Shown here in pieces: positions 1 through 10,640 of a DNA stretch of 64,000 bases. A program made the translations under genes and the position numbers. The stretch is taken from positions 186,001 to 250,000 of the forward strand of contig JAPXFQ010001135.1 of assembly GCA_028564705.1 (NCBI GenBank), given 5' to 3'. Each line of letters begins with the position of its first letter. The first letter of the stretch is position 1. This stretch comes from Apricaphanius iberus. Its lineage: Eukaryota > Chordata > Actinopteri > Cyprinodontiformes > Aphaniidae. The notes under the pieces were generated by a model. It had not been told where the DNA came from, made no database searches, and saw only the letters and a list, made by a program, of their open reading frames with translations.

Positions 1-436
1 ATACAGATGCAGAGTCAAGCTATCATTGCTGCACCTCGTTCGACCTACTAATGACGCCGGCTGGGCCATTATAAAGTGATGTTGAACATAACTTGTTATA
101 CCTGGATAACAAACAGTTAATGTCTGGTTCAGTACTTGTTTAGTCCTGGACTGGGGTTAGTTCTAGCTGATGTTTCCTGTTTGAGTAGTTTGACCCAGCT
201 AAAGCTTGTTCACATGAAGTATATGTCAGGATGTGTACATTATGTTCTATTGTGCTTGCAATTGCAATTGCGATAGTAAATGTTCTCCCTTTTCTGTAAA
301 CAAGTACATATTTTTGTAGTTTTTTATTGTTTTTGTAGGTTTTGCACTCATCTTTAGACATTTTAACTATGCAATGTGATTAGTATCTTTTTTAAGTACA
401 CAGGGCATGTTTATTTGGTTAAAACGTATGTTTAAA
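1..436. other. unassigned AT-rich sequence
   Basis: No coding pattern, RNA gene or recognised repeat was seen. The short open frames here lack any family resemblance. Confidence 0.5.
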
Positions 437-590
437 AAATATAGGGTGCCCAGAAATTTTGGTTTCCATAAGCCACAGAATTTATGGTGGGATCCCTGGG
501 TACAGTCCATTGCATCCCTATGTCCCGTGGGAAAGATGTTGCATACCTACAGGTAAAAGCTGCCTTATTTTTAGGACACCCCATAAATGT
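437..590. repeat. possible short MITE
   Basis: The left edge reads agggtgcccagaaatttt and the right edge, reverse-complemented, reads ggggtgtcctaaaaat, a loose inverted repeat around 150 bp. No clear target duplication was found. This could be chance. Confidence 0.25.
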
Positions 591-734
591 ACAGTACCAA
601 TATAATATATTGGTACATTTTATGCATATTTGGAAAGCTATGGGTCTTAAGATTCCTAAGATGTATGCCATTCAAGGATACAATCATAACTGTAGACAAA
701 GCAAGGGCTTTTGTCAAACTTCTGACTTAGCTTA

Positions 735-1440
735 TAGTAGGAGTACTTGGTTGGTTTGAGTCTTACCTTAAGAACAAGAAATTCTAGTGTCAATAAGCAA
801 TGTTTAATTAGAAAAGACATAAATCACATGTGGGGCATCCCAGGATGGAGCTCCTCTTCTATTTATTATCTACATGCTCTCACTAGCCCAGATTATTTAG
901 AAAAAAAAATATTAGTTATCATAACTATGCAAATGACACTCAGCTTTTCATTACAATGTTACAAGGTGACTTTGAACCTATCCAAACTCTAAATGAATGC
1001 ATTGAGCAAATCCTTAGCTGGATGCCCCATAATTTTCACCTTAAGAAGAACAATCAAGGATAGACACACAGCTTCAGTTAATACAATTAGAAAAACTACA
1101 TGTAGACATTTTGTCTATCTACCATATGTGTAAAAAGGGTATATTAACAATAAGAAGGTTATTGCCATTGATAGTAATGGACACAGTGTAGGCTACAGGC
1201 AAACCCTCGTTTTGTTGTTTCCCCACACCAAGAACAATGTGATGTGCTTATACTGTATGTATGCATGTATCTACTTATGGCCACCCCTATGTGTGAAAAT
1301 TGTCTGGCTCCGCCACTGGTTTTGTGCTATAATGTTACATTTTATTGTTGTTCTCCCAAAATCATGTAAAGCACTCTGAAATGCCATGTCGTTGAAATTG
1401 TGCTATACTAATAATGTTGCCTGCCTTAGCTTGCCTTTGA
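735..1440 (+). pseudogene. decayed L2/CR1-type LINE relic
   Basis: Broken translations follow the order of a fish L2 reverse transcriptase. There is a WF-SYLKNRK-like segment near 750-780 and a LFIIYMLPLAQII-like segment near 855-895. At 918-950 YANDTQL stands where the catalytic YADDTQL box is expected, and an ECIEQILSWM-like segment lies near 995-1025. The same segments occur in the intact L2 at 35670-38504. The end at 1365-1440 (gtaaagcactctgaaatgcc, then gtgctatactaataa and tgcct repeats) looks like an L2 3' tail. Frames are broken throughout, so the copy is dead and old. Family assignment rests on motif order only. Confidence 0.6.
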
Positions 1441-2924
1441 TCTGTATGGAATGATGTTTTAGTTTGTGATGGTATTACAAGTTACAACTTAGTGACCTCA
1501 GGATATCAATCTCTGCTGCAGTTATCTTAACGGTGAGCTTTCGACATCTTTTTGTACCACTTTACAGCCTCAAAATAAAATAATTAAAGATGTCTGTTGT
1601 GAAAATAAAATGGTTTAAAAATAAAATTTTATGACCATTAAAGGACAAATTGGTTCTTCTTTGAAATACATAAACTTATAGAATTTTTGTTTTACATGGG
1701 TAAATTACCAAGCAAAAGTGGAGTCTTTTTTTCCCCCTCTCTCTAATACCTGCAACCGTCATGAAATTAATTAAAACTGGATTATTTTTGGCAGTCACCT
1801 GAACAGATTGGAGCTTTACTCATCTTTCAGAGCAAAACCTTCTTCAAATATACAAAAATAGTGTTCTAATTTGTGCATCATGTTCTTAAATATGTGTTTA
1901 AGGGAATAAATGTCATCACATAGTTAGCAAAAGAGTATAAAAAGCTCAGAGTTGGCCTCATTTGGTACAATAGACCTTAATGCAGCATTTGAACGAGGCC
2001 GTCACCACATGCAGCCCAGAGAAAGCAGACAAGACAGAGTAAACAGTTTGTTCCTGTGAACAGCTCGATGCCAATCAGCGATTAATGAGGCGATGCTGGA
2101 ACCACCGGCTGAGGGAAGTTAAACTGAGCTGAATTAAGGAGCAATATCATCCCTCATGCAGGTGCTCGTCGAACGAATAACTGCTTTAATTACTGTTATT
2201 CAATCATTGCTTTTTTTTCCCGTCAGAGCCAAATGCAGCTCTGGTATTATCCCTTTTTCTCGAGAAATTACAAATGCCTATCACAGACATCCTACCTGCA
2301 TGTTTTTGCTCCAGGCGCTTAAGCATCTGTGACCCTCACATAAAATTAAAAAGGTGCACATTGTAAAAGAAGGACCAAGTGTAAAGTGCAGTTTGCGAAT
2401 TCCCTCTGCTTGAATGGATCCTTATCTTGGTTTACATACTCAAGGTGGAGAGGTTTGTGGCGGCCTTTGATGGGAAACATCTGTGTGTGATATGGGGGCT
2501 CTTCATGGATGGGGGTGGAAAAAGTGGGCGTCTTTGCACCTGCTTCAGAGCACTGACTTAACAATGCTTATTATTTGTGATGGGGGAGGATGAGGTTGTT
2601 TATGCCACCACACACTGTTAAGATGAACACAATAGTTTAAAATGGCAGTGTGACACCTGTCAACCCTAATGATGGACAGAATATGCAAGTTCCAAAGTCA
2701 AATATTAAATGTTCGGAAAGCTGTTTATAGGAATTAGTAAGGCTACTTTAAATTATATTTATGTAGTATAATAGATTAGTCTCATTTCCTTGTTACTCTA
2801 TCCATCTGTACAATATTTAAATGTGTGATTACTAACAGTTTGATTCATAAGCGTTCAATTTTCTGTCTTGACCTTTAACATTGGGATAATTTGTCTCTTG
2901 GTGCATGTGTGTGTGTTTGCATGG
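1441..2924. other. unassigned; possible conserved block 2020-2200
   Basis: No gene or repeat was recognised. The block 2020-2200 is non-repetitive, moderately GC-rich and contains TAATTA-like homeodomain cores, the look of a teleost conserved non-coding element. Conservation cannot be judged without alignment. Confidence 0.3.
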
Positions 2925-3047
2925 TCGTTTGTTCTGTGTGTCTCTATGTCGCCCTGTGATGGACTTATGACCTGTCCAGGGTGTACGTGTAATTCTCGCA
3001 TAATGACTGCTGGAGATAGGCACCAGGTCCTCTACAAGGATAGGGAG
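2925..3047 (+). repeat. teleost RTE/SINE-like 3' tail fragment
   Basis: The segment includes cgccctgtgatggactta, acctgtccagggtgtac and actgctggagataggcacca. These are hallmarks, remembered from many fish genomes, of the dispersed family whose consensus ends in a GGATAAGCGG-like tail and which I associate with RTE (Rex3-type) elements. It is a short diverged piece ending next to the hAT MITE at 3056. Confidence 0.5.
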
Positions 3048-3055
3048 GTTTAGAT

Positions 3056-3388
3056 CAGGGGTGTCAAACTAATTTCCATTTTGGGCCAGATCAAGCAGAT
3101 GAATATCCTTAAAGGGCCGGTTCTGGCACAAAGTATTGATAAAACTATAACAAACCATTAAAATCACCCTCCGCATTCCAAAAGTACATCTTAAAAGTAA
3201 ATAATCTTTAGCAACTTTACATAATAATATGATTAAGGACCGTTTAAATAAACAGTGCTTTTAATTTAATAACAAAATTGCATTGGGGTGCACAGAAAAA
3301 GAAATTACATTTTCTATCTATAGGGTTGTCTAGAGTTTACATAAATGGCCAAGGAGGGCTGGATTTGGCCTTGAGTTTGACATGTGTG
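3056..3388. mobile_element. hAT (Charlie-like) MITE
   Basis: The left end is CAGGGGTGTCAAACT and the right end, reverse-complemented, is CACACATGTCAAACTCAA, giving a terminal inverted repeat with the CA...TG ends of hAT-Charlie elements. The flanks gtttagat (3048-3055) and gtgtagat (3389-3396) agree at 7 of 8 bases, matching the 8-bp hAT target duplication. The internal GGGCCAGAT and GGGCCGGTT motifs are common in this fish family. At 333 bp with no transposase frame it is non-autonomous. Confidence 0.75.
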
Positions 3389-3767
3389 GTGTAGATTATG
3401 ATTTGATGGATGGGATGATTTTAACCTTATGCCTAACTCCTCATTCACACTGAATGCAGTACATGTGCAGTCCGGTTTCCATATGGCTGTCGCATAGACT
3501 GCAATTCGCACTGACCACGGTTTGTGTGCGGAACGTCTCCAAAAAATCTGCTCCAGTCAGTACACTAAATCTTGGGGACCTAAGCGATATCAACTATTGA
3601 GAAAGGAGTGTAAACAAAAGCACACTCGCTTTCTTCTATTTTTATTGAACATTCTCTATTCACTTGGGTTGTTCTACAACGGGTAAAGACACTCCAATTT
3701 TATATAGTTTAATGTTGTCATGTTTAATAAAGTCTCATGTAGTTTTTTGCCTTTTAAAGCAACTATA
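3389..3767. other. unassigned sequence between MITEs
   Basis: No gene seen. Some wording (cattcacactgaatgcagt, gcacggtttgtgtgcgg-like) suggests another old repeat, not identified. Confidence 0.35.
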
Positions 3768-4397
3768 GCTCTGTTTCCATTACCCATGAAATTGCGCAAA
3801 TTGAAGTTGCGAAAATAAATTTGCGTAATGGAAACACGGCAGTTTTGGAAAAACTCGCTTTGTCGATGATTTGGTTTTTTGAGCGTATCGAAATTCATAT
3901 ATTTTGCAAAACAGCAATGGAAACACCTTTTTTGCATCACACGAGTCATATGATCAACAACCGGATGCAATGATGAGCAAAAACGACATTGTTGTTGATG
4001 ACATCGGAAGTAGTAGTAAGAGGAGACAGATAGCGCTGCATGTTTGGATTCACGAAGAGACTGAGTTTTTTTTGCATTTGATTTGTGATAAAGGCATTAC
4101 TGAGATATCAGATTCAAAGCGACAAAAAAACGCAACGATGTTGGGGCTCGTCGCTCCAATGTCTCTACAAGCCGTTTACGTCTCCTCCTCTGATGGCTGA
4201 AAATGTGCGCTAGTGCCGTGCCTGCAATATGAAAATATCTACTATAAATGTTCACATCTGTTGCCATTTTTCTTATGAATTATCGCGTGAAAACTTTTGT
4301 GTAATTTAATGGAAACACTGCAATTGGGAAATTGTGTTTTTTTAACATTTAGACAATATCAATAAAGTTTTACGCATATTTGTCATGGAAACGCAGC
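3768..4397 (+). mobile_element. PIF/Harbinger-like element
   Basis: The left terminus gctctgtttccattac and the reverse complement of the right terminus gctgcgtttccatgac agree at 13 of 16 positions. The repeated internal words ttgcgcaa and aatggaaacac are typical of fish Harbinger elements. The flanks ata and taa are compatible with the 3-bp TWA target but do not match cleanly. At 630 bp it is far shorter than an autonomous element and carries only a remnant of a Myb-like gene (see 3904-4200). Confidence 0.65.
3904..4200 (+). pseudogene. Myb/SANT-like domain remnant of a Harbinger element
   Basis: The open frame contains WIHEETEFFLHLI followed by SDSKRQKNA, which resembles the trihelix/Myb-like DNA-binding protein that Harbinger elements encode beside their transposase (typical form W-E-E---FL--I followed by DSKRQRNA). 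In the family that protein helps bring transposase to the element ends. Only about 50 recognisable residues remain, then the frame drifts into unrelated sequence and stops. The start codon is uncertain. I regard it as a non-functional fragment. Confidence 0.4.
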
Positions 4398-6021
4398 TAA
4401 TGGGAAGTGTGAACGTTTTTTGCTCGCAAATGCTCCCTCAGGCCAAACGTGGAACTGCAGCCTGAATGGTGATCTCGTGCTTAAGGCGGAAATGCTGTGT
4501 GAGTGCTCATGAACAAACGAACAGAAACAACAGCTGAGTCAGTCCCGTCCTGAACAATTTACAGATTTGCAGACATGACTTCAACTGATGTAAGAAATGT
4601 TACTGTCGTAGAAGTTTTGTTTGGGTCTAGGCTGGACTTTTGCTGGTGCTTGAAGCTTATCTATTATAATGCTCAGCTGAATCCATCCTTCAGTTACCTC
4701 TCGCTCCGCGGTTGTTTTTAATGGAGATAGCGCATGCTACATCTGATTGTGAATTCACATGATGCCATTATGCAGGCTTCCGGGAAAGCAGTTGTGAAAT
4801 CTGTTTTTTTGAATTTACAGGCGTATAAAGGCAACCGTTGTGAAAAGGATGGGGCTCATTCTACTGACAAGGGCATGGCTAGAGCATGTATGAGGAAGAA
4901 GTGTTTAATATTTATATTTTTATTTGTGGTTAAACTTATGTACAGTCCCTTTAAATATCCAAAACGTGTTAGTTTTAGCAAAAGAGCTAAGATATGTGCA
5001 TCAATACTTTTCTATTACCACTAAATGTGTTTGCTATTTCTTTAACTTCGGAGTCTCTGGAGTCTGGAGGACTGGACCCTGTCACCCCTGATAGCGAGAT
5101 AGTGAACTGGGCAGTAGTTTTCACAAGGTCAGATTGTCCTGTTGATATCTGCTGCTTACTGACGTCTGCCCTGGCAGTCTGATACATTGCTTATCAAAAC
5201 ATTAAATGGCGAAGGCTTTTGCTTTCTCTACATTAATTGCTGTCCTAGATGCACTTACTAAGAACATGAATAATTCATTAAATCCTAATCGCAAAGAAAT
5301 ATTCTTATAACGGAGTCCTCAGACGACAAGAGACAACCTGTCAGCTGAAACGCCACATTTTTAAACTCCCTGTTTTCACCTAAGTTGTGCTGTGGTATTC
5401 CCAGGTATTCCCTGTTTTAAACTCATCCGTTTTCACCTAAGTGTATGCAGGTAAGACCTGTTAAGCAGTTTCTGTTCCCTGACTGACTGCCAGCCTTGGT
5501 GGTGGCAGAAAGCACTACAACTCATGTTATATTCAATGCAATTGTGCTTCTTTTGTTGGAAAGTCTGTGACATACACAGTGCCGTTTTGAGGCAATAACA
5601 GAGAGCTGGAGATGGTGTGAAAGAGCAGCTGTGGCAATATTTTCAATATTTACTCTCCAACTCTGAATGCTGTTGCACAGGCCTTTGAGGAGCAATCAAA
5701 CATCCGGAGATGGTCGCAAGATTCTACCTTTAAGCCACAAGGTTTTATTTGAGAAAGAATACCTTCTGTTCATAGGATTTGCAGCCATTTCATTTGAATC
5801 CATCTGTTTTTAAGGTGAAAAACAGAGAAGAGGGGGAGTGATAAAAAAGCAAACAACAGATAAAAGCGTTTCATTGAACTGAGCATGTTTGTGCATCATA
5901 TTGTGCTTTATGTAATGTAGGTCAGTGTTCTGCACAGCACCAGATAAGACGCCGGAAACAAGTGTTGTATGTACTTACAAGCAAATATCTGTCAAAATAG
6001 CAATTGACAAATCTACAAGAG

Positions 6022-6024
<3 letters not shown>
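4398..6024. other. unassigned; small duplication near 5358-5450
   Basis: No gene or known repeat was recognised. A partial direct duplication is visible at about 5358-5450, where tttaaact, then gttttcacctaagt, occurs twice about 50 bp apart. Confidence 0.4.

Positions 6025-6068
<44 letters not shown>
6025..6068. repeat. (TC)n microsatellite followed by T tract
   Basis: There are twenty-two uninterrupted TC units, followed at 6072-6088 by an almost pure T run. Confidence 0.98.
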
Positions 6069-6071
<3 letters not shown>

Positions 6072-6088
6072 TCTTTTTTTTTTTTTTT

Positions 6089-7342
6089 GGCTGGAGAAGT
6101 GTTTCCTTCGTCATTAGCATTTTGGAAAAAAGGGCCAGAGATTTGGGCCTATCTGCCTCCACTCGCTGCCGCAAAGCCATCCTGGCCCAGGTTGTTATCT
6201 GTACACTACAGAGGTGCAGCTGTTTAGCAAATGGATTTGCAGATTTTTAAAGGGAGATGAGGAGTAAAAAAGAAAAAAAAGAGGGGTAAGAATCAGGTAT
6301 TCACAGCAACGTTCCCCAAACTGCCATTTTGTGTATATCTGTGTGTGTGTCTATGTGTAGACATGTATGTGTATGAAAGTGATTCCTTATAAATCTTTTC
6401 CTTCTGTTTTCTGAAGCCCACATTATTTTTGGGCAATGGCACTAAATATAAAAAAAGCATGAAAAATGCTTATTCTCTCTTTCTGTGCATTCCTTTATTC
6501 AGTTTCCAGACTCCTGAGGGGTCTTTTCTTCCCCCAGTGCGGGCACCGTCACCGCTCCCATTGCCTAACTGGACCCGGGGAGGCTGGGAGCAGACGGAGG
6601 AACGAATGGGGCGCTTTAGGTGGGGTAAGATGCCTCTGCTGTGTTCAGCACTGCACTGGCAAGTGTATCTCTTTTGTCTAGCGGAGTCCCAGAAAGCCTT
6701 GTATACATGCGTGGAGGAATTCTGGCTTGGATCAAGGGCCCCCATGGGAGGTAAAAAAAAGGGCCCTAAGCCATTAGAGACTCTGAGGTTGGTTGGCTTT
6801 CATAAGTAGGGGTATGTACATTATGCATGCACACACATCACACACCTCTCTAAGCACACAGCACTTTGTTTTCTCCTTCATAAAGTCCGTTCCAGTTTAA
6901 GTCAGCTCTGGCGTTTTTGTAAACTTCTTCACTGTTTGTACCTCTGCAAACCATTACAAACAAATTTCTAAAGAACTTTTCATACTAAAAATTCAGCATT
7001 CGGGTTTTAACTGTCCAATAGCGATTTTATTGTTCAATAAAGCTTGAACAGCCAGTTCAAATTTTATGTTCTAAAACTGCTTTAACAGTTTCCTATTATC
7101 CATTTTGTATTGGTCTAAAAGAGAGAAAACTAGAATTTTTGGAATAAACTCCTCATGTCTCCAAAGTATATATGTTACTTTTGATGTGTACAGGGTTTGA
7201 ATAGGGGATTTTTGCTGAGATCAAGAGTGTGGAGATCATTGTATTTTGCAAGAGAAGGTTACTTATATTTCAAAGGTTTAACAGCAGATCAGGTAGGAAA
7301 TGGGTGTTTGTATAATTGTATTGAAATTACTTGTCTTTTAAA
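6089..7342. other. unassigned sequence
   Basis: It holds a 126-codon open frame (6429-6809) and two overlapping ones, none with a recognisable domain or codon pattern. A cryptic TG-rich patch lies at 6330-6375. No exon is claimed. Confidence 0.4.
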
Positions 7343-7404
7343 TTGCCCTGAGATTACATCTGTTGTGAATCGGTGCTATACAAATTAATTGAACTGAACT
7401 GAAT
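7343..7404 (+). repeat. L2 (Maui-like) LINE 3' tail
   Basis: The core tgagattacatctgttgtga, the segment ggtgctatacaaattaattg and the terminal gaact repeats match the 3' end of the L2 nested at 34549-39116, read on its own strand. This is a heavily 5'-truncated insertion or the surviving tip of an old one. Confidence 0.75.
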
Positions 7405-10400
7405 AGAGAGAAAAGGAGGAAGAGATGCAGCAAAGGTCCCAGAGTTGGGAATCAAAACTTGATTACTTGAGGACTGTCCCAAGAAGGTTACTTTGGGGGC
7501 AGGAAAAACTAATCATCTGATAATCAACTTACAATGTGCTTTAAATAGTCAGATAATCACTTACCCCCATTATCAGAAAGTGGGTCAAACCTTCACTTAA
7601 ATTTAATTTCACATGTGTGGCATAACAAGTGTTTGAAAGATGCTGCTGTCTTGCAGCAGAGGCTTCTAAAATGTTCTAAAATTCCTTGGCTACTTATCTT
7701 CTCTGGTCTTAGGGTTTTTGACGTTACAGCCTCAAATGCAGAGCAAAGAGAAATAATAAATAATAATAAAAAAGAAAAAATGTACACCAGGTTTCTTGAC
7801 AGAGGTAATAGTTTTGTATTCAATTTAAATATTTTTCACATTTATGTATCAAAGAATTTGTTCTGAATTTTAAGATTTTTTTTTTATTGATTACAGGATA
7901 GTTTGTTGAATCATTTACATACCAATAAGAGGAACAATTTCTGATTTCTCGTTATTCAATGGGTTAATCTCAAGTCCGGTTAGTTTAAGATAAAGATGAT
8001 TACTGACCTTTTAATTATTGCCCTAATAGTTTTTTTCCTGCATGTTTTTTAAAACTGTGTAATATTCAATTCGATTTGTATGAGAAACTGAACTTTTGAT
8101 TTTAATTAGTTGTAAACCATAATCATCTATAATTGTCAAAATTACAATGCTTGGAATGAGTAATTTTATGTGTGATAAATCAAAAAATTAAAATTTTGAT
8201 TTTTTTATTCTTTTGTTTGTATTTCTATGATAAAAAAAAACAACTTTGCAGTGATATTCAAATTTATTATGGTGTACTTTTTTAACTGAACTAATTCAGA
8301 ATATAAGGTTTATGCTAAAAGCTAAATAGATTGTAGGAAAAAAATGATTGTTCACACACAAATGCAGCATCAGGCGTTACCAGGTGAGGTCATAGGATAA
8401 ATCGCTGCATGAGGGATTTCGCTTTCTATAAGGATATAAGTGATTCTGATTCTCAAGACTGAAAGAAAGTCATGAAAAGTTACATCATCATATTTTCAAA
8501 TTTCTAGGGGACATAGCTTTCTCTAACTTTTAGAGAAGTACCTACGATGTTCAGAAAATCAGAGCATGAAAAAATGTGTGCATAAAATCTGAACTCAATT
8601 TGGCTCTAGTTTCAACTGAAAATCAGTGGAAAATGCTGTATATTTTGTTTTTTTACATCATGTTTATTAAAATATGTCTAATCTTTATTGAGCATAAAAT
8701 GGAATGCACATTTTTAGGTTTATTAAAGGAGATGTTTTTATGAGGAATGAATATTGTACCATCTGTACCAGCAACAGTAAATCAATCCCTCCATGTAAGT
8801 TATTCATGCTGTCTCCCAGCCTTCCCACTCATTCATTCTACTTAACATGCCCAGAGTTTTTCCGTTGCAGGAATTTGTCCTACTCCCAATTTATGAATGT
8901 ATTCCAGGTCCTGTTTCTCTGCTGCAACAACCGAAAGATGATTTCCTCGTATAGCAGTTAACTCCGCCATCTAGTATGTAAAGTTATTTTAAAGGTGCAT
9001 TTTTGGCTGATTTCATCTATAATTCAGCAACTAAGGTAGGGTGAGCAAACATCCTGCCTCTGGTGTTGTGGAAGTTTACCTCTCACAAGAAAAAGTTTTA
9101 AGTTCAGCTCATACAGAGTAAAACAGAATAATTTATCCTCATAGTTTATGACTTGAAAACTCTGGGCGAACCTCACTTGCTCCAACAAAATCTAGAGTGC
9201 ATACAGGGCAGTATAGCAACATCAAACTGTCTGCAGAGGAAAAGCAAAAGTAAAATGATAAAACACAAAATGATTAGGTTCAAAGTGGTGGATAAATTAA
9301 TAAGGAGTCATCAGTGATATTGCAGATCAGGACCAGTGTAGGACTCTCTAATCCTGCTTTTTTTGTGATACTGCTGCCCAGGACGATTTTCCTCTCCAGA
9401 ACAATAAAGTTTAACTTATCTTATATTAGACCCTGCTCACAATGTACACCATTCTGCAATAAACTCAGAAATGTTGTCATTTAACTTATAAGAATTAAGA
9501 ACTAAAAAAACTAATTTTTTATGTTATTTGCCAAAATTATTTTGTAATAGTCTCAGTTTAAAATGGGTTAGTTAAAAAAAATAACAGTGACCTGCTGTTC
9601 AACTGACAGTCCTTTTAAATGCTAATTGCAGGGCAAACTTTCAGTTTGTGGTGATTAATCTACTAATAAGAAGATTAGGAGGACATTTATCTGACACCTC
9701 CAACTTTGAGACATAACCCTTCCCAGTGTTGAAAAACTTTAACAGGTCATCTCTGTCTACCCACAGTTCAACATAGTGTTGAATTAGCTAAAAGTTTGTG
9801 AAGAAAGTTGACTTCAGCTTATTGTTATCTACTCTGCTTCTGACCAGCATTGTTATTCTGTTAAGCCAGAATTTCTTTAGCTCAGAGTCACAGTGCCAGG
9901 AAAGAGTTTTATACAAATGAACCATGAAGTGGTGAAAGCAGGTGAAAATATCCCTTCTTCGTAATTTACTCATTATCTCATTGCAGGACAGTACTGTTGC
10001 GGTCAAAACGTCATTTCAAAGACGCTGACTATCAGGCTGCTAAGACTTTATGAGTGCATCTGCAGTTAGTTTTCCACAACAGGCCATTCTACCCTAAAAA
10101 AAAATAATCTTAAACTAATGTTACACATATGGTGGATGGGAGACGTTCAAATTCTGAATTTGTCATAAGGTGGCTTGATAATGCCGTTCCAGACAAAGGT
10201 CTATGCTGCATGTAGTTAGTTATAATTTGTAAAACAATGCATGAAGAATGTCTGGAGAGAGCATTTTAAACTAAAAGCGGAGAACAAAAAAAAAAGCATA
10301 AACTAGAAAAACACAGTTTTGTTTAAGACCCTTTGCTTTTCTGCACAACTGGCACCAGCGGTCATTTTAATGGTTTGGCTGTTAACTCAATGCTAGTTAT

Positions 10401-10440
10401 TTGTCTTAATTATGATAAACTATGTTGTGTCTCATTCCTC
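7405..10440. other. unassigned AT-rich sequence
   Basis: No gene was recognised. A possible LINE tail (aataaagtttaacttatctta) ends near 9423. The rest is low-complexity AT-rich DNA. Confidence 0.4.
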
Positions 10441-10640
10441 AGTAGGGCTGGACGATATAGAAAAAGAGCATATCGATAAAGGGAATAGTCACATTGATCG
10501 ATATTGATAATTATAGATAAAGTGATAGATGGAGCCCAGAACACTGAGCCCAGTCCATTCAGTGAGAGCTGATGCCGGCAGGCCTATCCAGCGGCAGTTG
10601 TGTTTTTCGCTACTGGGGACGGGGTGGAGAACTGGGGTAT
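10441..10640. repeat. dispersed teleost repeat (GGGCTGGACGATAT type)
   Basis: It begins tagggctggacgatat and carries several cgatat/atcgat words, as in a fish DNA-transposon family known to me by its opening motif. Only part of a copy is present and no second terminus was found. Confidence 0.45.

Noticed and set aside
6429..6809. 126-codon + strand frame as a gene or exon
   Set aside because: No recognisable domain or supporting splice structure, and three overlapping frames occur on both strands, as expected by chance in less AT-rich DNA.
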